Below are positions 5,662 through 8,364 of a DNA stretch of 8,364 nucleotides, piece after piece. Within the stretch, counting starts at the first letter, position 1, and each line of letters starts with the position of its first letter. The notes below the pieces were generated by a model. It was given only the letters and a program-made list of their open reading frames with translations. It was not told the origin of the DNA and did no database searches. The translations under genes were made by a program, and so were the position numbers. Origin of the DNA: an uncultured Flavobacteriales bacterium (GTDB lineage: Bacteria; Bacteroidota; Bacteroidia; CAIKAF01); assembly GCA_937925455.1 (NCBI GenBank), contig CALEWF010000027.1:1-8364 (forward strand), written 5' to 3'.

Positions 5662-6285
5662 TTATTTTAAATTCAAAAAGTTATTTAAAAGTTTTAACCC
5701 GGCATCGTGGCTTTTTTCTGGGTGATATTGAACCCCAAACAAGTTATTTTTTGAAACGGCTGATGTAAATGGATATTCATACGTTGTTTGATGTACCTCT
5801 TGATGTTTCTCTTCTGTAAGCCAATGGTAAGAGTGTACAAAATAAAATTCAGTACCATCTTCAATTCCCTCCATTATAGGACAGCTTTTTAGGTTTATTA
5901 CCTGGTTCCATCCTATGTGTGGAATTTTATAGGTGTTGGTATCTTTAATTTTAAATTTTACCACTTGTGCATCAAACCATCCCAGTCCGGCTACATTTCC
6001 TTCTTCGCTGTAACTAGCCATGAGTTGCATACCTAAACAAATACCAAGTACAGGTTTTTTCCGTTGAATTGCAGCTTCATTTAAGGCTTCAATCAAATGT
6101 AATTGCTGCAATTTTTCCATGGCTTTGCCAAAGTGGCCTACTCCGGGTAAAATCAATTTTTCGGCCTTCCGAATTATTTCGGGGTCATTACTAATTACCC
6201 AGTTTTGTCCCAGGATATGTAATTTGCGAATGATGGAGTGTAGATTACCCATCCTGTAATCTACGATTACAACCGGCAAATTCAT
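5662..6285 (-). CDS. hisH: HisH-type glutamine amidotransferase (glutaminase subunit)
   Basis: This 207-residue class I glutamine amidotransferase releases ammonia from glutamine. The nucleophile is Cys83 in GICLGMQ (81-87), with the rest of the triad His188 and Glu190 in YHPEKS. DYRMGNLHS (9-17), LPGVGHFGKAM (46-56), KIPHIGWNQ (120-128) and YFVHSY (148-153) are diagnostic of HisH rather than other GATase subunits. In histidine biosynthesis HisH works with the HisF cyclase. Here no histidine gene is adjacent and the next gene encodes a WbpG-type sugar amidotransferase, so a HisH2-like role supplying ammonia for acetamidino-sugar synthesis is the better inference. No hisF is present in the window. 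The gene starts 3 bp after comB ends. Confidence 0.93.
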   Translation of the reverse strand: MNLPVVIVDYRMGNLHSIIRKLHILGQNWVISNDPEIIRKAEKLILPGVGHFGKAMEKLQQLHLIEALNEAAIQRKKPVLGICLGMQLMASYSEEGNVAGLGWFDAQVVKFKIKDTNTYKIPHIGWNQVINLKSCPIMEGIEDGTEFYFVHSYHWLTEEKHQEVHQTTYEYPFTSAVSKNNLFGVQYHPEKSHDAGLKLLNNFLNLK

Positions 6286-6288
6286 GAT

Positions 6289-7020
6289 TTACTTTTGAAT
6301 ATTAATTAATTCTCCATTCATTAAAACTGGCACTACGGTAGTCGTATCCCATTGCAGGCAGTAATCAATATCTTTTTCTAAGTTTAGCTTACTTAGCCGT
6401 TGGCGATGTGAAGAGGGTTCTAAAAAAACATTCATGTTCTCTTTGCTTTGTTCATACAACGTGAGTGCTATTAACGCCGCGTCTCTGTCAATATCCAAAA
6501 CAAAACCCTGATCTAAAAGTAAGTGGGCTAAGGCTCCGGCAAAGATAGTATCTTCTAAATTGAGCCTATTTTTCCACCCGGCACATAAAATCATTACATC
6601 TTTTTTCTGCTTAACAAGCCATGATGTTAATGTTGTAATATTGCTGAATGCACCCACACATAACGCTGCAGCGTCTTTGGCTGCATAAATGGCTTGTGTA
6701 CCGTTAGTAGTTGTTAATACTAATTTTTTACCTATAATATCAGGATTATTTCTATAGCTTAATGGCGAATTGCCATAAGCAAACCCATCCACCACTTCGC
6801 CTCCCCGTTCAGCAGCAACAATATATCCATTGCCCGGATAGTTTTTTGCTTCTTCAATGGCAGCCACAGGTATAACAGCTGTAGTACCATGATGCAAGGC
6901 GGTGCAAATGGCAGAAGTGGCTCTAAATATATCTACCACTACCACGATGCTACTATCATCCCGGTAGATTGGGTACAATGCCGGAGTGAGGCAAATACGT
7001 ATAACAGGCGGTGTAGTCAA
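6289..7020 (-). CDS. comB: ComB-family 2-phosphosulfolactate phosphatase, TTG start
   Basis: ComB removes phosphate from 2-phosphosulfolactate, a step of coenzyme M synthesis in methanogens; bacterial homologues occur in sulfolactate formation and in many genomes without coenzyme M. The 243 residues show the family motifs ICLTPALYPIY (9-19), VVVDIFRATSAI (27-38), ERGG (71-74), GNSPL (83-87), TTTNGTQA (103-110), CAGWKNR (146-152) and EDT (156-158). The start must be TTG at 7020-7018: upstream in frame there is no ATG or GTG before a stop, and the next ATG is deep in the protein (near residue 196), after the conserved motifs. The gene begins 4 bp after gcvT and ends 3 bp before hisH, so it sits inside one transcript. 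In Bacteroidota a link to sulfonolipid or other sulfonate metabolism is conceivable but unproven. Confidence 0.92.
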   Translation of the reverse strand: MTTPPVIRICLTPALYPIYRDDSSIVVVVDIFRATSAICTALHHGTTAVIPVAAIEEAKNYPGNGYIVAAERGGEVVDGFAYGNSPLSYRNNPDIIGKKLVLTTTNGTQAIYAAKDAAALCVGAFSNITTLTSWLVKQKKDVMILCAGWKNRLNLEDTIFAGALAHLLLDQGFVLDIDRDAALIALTLYEQSKENMNVFLEPSSHRQRLSKLNLEKDIDYCLQWDTTTVVPVLMNGELINIQK

Positions 7021-7024
7021 GTGA

Positions 7025-8110
7025 TTATTTTTGATAAAAAGGTGTTTTTACAACCCTTGCTTTCAGCTGTTTCCCACGAATTTCTACAAAAATTTCAGTT
7101 CCAATTTTTGCGTATAAGGTTTCTACATAACCTAAACCTATGGGCTTATTCAAGCTGGGTGATTGTGTACCGCTAGTTACCATACCAATTTGCTTTCCTT
7201 CAGCATTATACAAGGTATAACCTTTGCGAGGTATTCCTTTATCTAGTAATTCAAATCCTACTAATTTTCGGGTAGTACCTTCTTGCTTTTGCTTCTCTAA
7301 TGCTGCACGATTTACAAAATCTTTTGTAAACTTGGTAATCCACCCCAATCCGGCTTCTATGGGTGAGGTTGAATCATCAATATCATTACCATAGAGACAA
7401 AAAGCCATTTCCAATCGCAAGGTATCTCTTGCCCCTAATCCGGCAGGCAATAAGCCTTCTTCTTTGCCTGCATCCAATATAGCATTCCAGGCTGATTCCG
7501 CTTGATTATTCGGAAGATAAATTTCAAATCCTCCAGCCCCTGTATAGCCGGTATTAGATAAAATGATGTCTTTAGCACCATTAAATTCACCCACCGCAAA
7601 ATGATAATAGGGAATATCGCTGAGTTTTACCGATGTAAGTTTTTGAAGTATTTGATTTACTTTGGGACCTTGTACTGCTAACAACGAAATATCATCGCTG
7701 ATATTTTTCATTTGAGCTCCATATTTTTCATTATATTTTGATATCCAATTCCAGTCTTTATCAACATTCGAAGCATTTACAACCAGCATGTATTTTTCTG
7801 GTGATAAACAATATACCAACAAATCATCTACAATTCCTCCGGTGTCATTCGGAAGACAACTGTATTGCACCTGGCCAGGCTGAAGCTTTGAAGCATCATT
7901 GCTTGTAACATATTGTATTAAGCTCAATGCCTGCTGGCCTTCAATAATAAATTCTCCCATGTGCGACACATCAAACATGCCGGCTTGCTTTCTAACGGCA
8001 TGATGTTCTTCTAATAAACCTGTGTATTGTACAGGCATTTCATATCCCGCAAATTCTACCATTTTGCCGCCTAAGCTGCGGTGTATCGGTGTTAATGCTG
8101 TTTGTTTCAT
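7025..8110 (-). CDS. gcvT: GcvT: aminomethyltransferase (glycine cleavage T-protein)
   Basis: GcvT transfers the methylene carbon from aminomethylated H-protein to tetrahydrofolate and releases ammonia, in the cytoplasmic glycine cleavage system. The 361-residue length is typical. Visible signatures are KMVEFAGYEMPVQY (16-29), the glutamate/histidine stretch LLEEHHAVR (32-40), MFDVSHMGE (45-53), GGIVDDL with the conserved Asp pair at 95-96, SNTGYTGAGGFEIYLP (185-200), GARDTLRLEM (226-235) and the C-terminal domain GIPRKGY...GMVTSGTQSPSL (292-320). The start MKQTALTPIHRSLGGKMVEF is the usual GcvT N terminus. It is the first gene of the tight gcvT-comB-hisH group; gcvH and gcvP are not in the window. 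The ammonia it makes is not known to be channelled to HisH or WbpG partners. Confidence 0.97.
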   Translation of the reverse strand: MKQTALTPIHRSLGGKMVEFAGYEMPVQYTGLLEEHHAVRKQAGMFDVSHMGEFIIEGQQALSLIQYVTSNDASKLQPGQVQYSCLPNDTGGIVDDLLVYCLSPEKYMLVVNASNVDKDWNWISKYNEKYGAQMKNISDDISLLAVQGPKVNQILQKLTSVKLSDIPYYHFAVGEFNGAKDIILSNTGYTGAGGFEIYLPNNQAESAWNAILDAGKEEGLLPAGLGARDTLRLEMAFCLYGNDIDDSTSPIEAGLGWITKFTKDFVNRAALEKQKQEGTTRKLVGFELLDKGIPRKGYTLYNAEGKQIGMVTSGTQSPSLNKPIGLGYVETLYAKIGTEIFVEIRGKQLKARVVKTPFYQK

Positions 8111-8143
8111 GAAGGTGTTTTCTGATGTTTTTTAAAAGTTAGA

Positions 8144-8151
8144 CAAAGGTA
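8144..8151 (-). promoter_or_regulatory. Putative -7 box for the gcvT-comB-hisH operon
   Basis: On the minus strand TACCTTTG matches TAnnTTTG, 33 bp before the gcvT ATG, giving a leader of roughly 25-27 bases. The -33 region 19-20 bp upstream reads TGTTA, a poor match to TTTG. I see no glycine-riboswitch-like structure in the short leader. Confidence 0.45.
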
Positions 8152-8197
8152 TAAGCATTATTAAATATATTAACATTTGTATCATCATGATCAATCA

Positions 8198-8209
8198 CAG
8201 CAATTGCTG
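8198..8209. promoter_or_regulatory. 12-bp perfect palindrome upstream of gcvT
   Basis: Cagcaattgctg reads the same on both strands and lies about 47 bp upstream of the gcvT -7 box, where an operator could sit. It is the only clear dyad in the 254-bp region at the right edge (8111-8364), where I see no gene. No regulator can be named. Confidence 0.25.
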
Positions 8210-8364
8210 CTTAATCACATATGACTCATTCATCTATTTTAATCAAAATATCCTATAAAAACACTGATCTACATAAAAACCAGCCTTCTCTTTTTAAATC
8301 GAGTCTAGACCACATCTTTTCAGTTAATCATTAGACAAAATCAAAATTTAACCTTATCATGAGC

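Noticed and set aside
8359..8364. ATG AGC at the right edge as the start of a plus-strand gene divergent from gcvT
   Set aside because: Only two codons are visible and no TAnnTTTG-type promoter precedes it.

Overview
The window looks like chromosome of a member of the Bacteroidota. The DNA is AT-rich, genes have no recognisable Shine-Dalgarno sequence, and several genes are preceded by the Bacteroidota promoter element TAnnTTTG. In the best case (tRNA-Arg) this comes with a TTTG box at exactly 19 bp. I cannot name the genus. The protein types (YdfG-like SDR, E. coli-type RimK, ComB, GcvT, WbpG-type sugar amidotransferase) do not conflict with that assignment.

Left part (1-3315). A metallo-beta-lactamase-fold gene runs off the left edge on the minus strand. 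About 850 bp without a gene follow (182-1030). They are packed with degenerate repeats: a 363-bp segment bounded by a 33-bp imperfect inverted repeat and an 11-bp direct repeat, two direct copies of a roughly 170-bp repeat, and many short phrases of the accacaaag/ctttgtggt and cacggat/atccgtg type in both orientations. The right copy of the 170-bp repeat supplies the stop codon of the next gene. Then come two minus-strand genes joined by an ATGA overlap, an uncharacterised polytopic membrane protein followed by a short-chain dehydrogenase, and upstream of them a tRNA-Arg(UCU) gene with a near-perfect promoter.

Middle (3316-4402). rimK, the ATP-grasp glutamate ligase that modifies ribosomal protein S6 in E. 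coli, is the only plus-strand gene. Its upstream region holds three related 14-16 bp direct repeats. It converges on the next gene with only 42 bp between stop codons and no convincing terminator.

Right part (4403-8110). A minus-strand cluster reads gcvT, comB, hisH, then wbpG-like. The first three are separated by only 3-4 bp and are almost certainly one transcript. The wbpG-like gene follows after 146 bp and has its own promoter-like -7 box. HisH (glutaminase) and the WbpG-type N-acetyl sugar amidotransferase are known partners in turning an acetamido group of a surface sugar into an acetamidino group, but the usual third partner HisF is not in the window. GcvT (glycine cleavage) and ComB (2-phosphosulfolactate phosphatase family) have no known link to that reaction. 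ComB must start at TTG. The last 254 bp carry the gcvT promoter region and no gene that I can support.

I see no defence system, CRISPR array, prophage or transposase. The least explained material is the repeat block at 310-1036 and the HisF-less hisH/wbpG pair. All protein identifications are from recognised motifs and memory of the families, without a database search.
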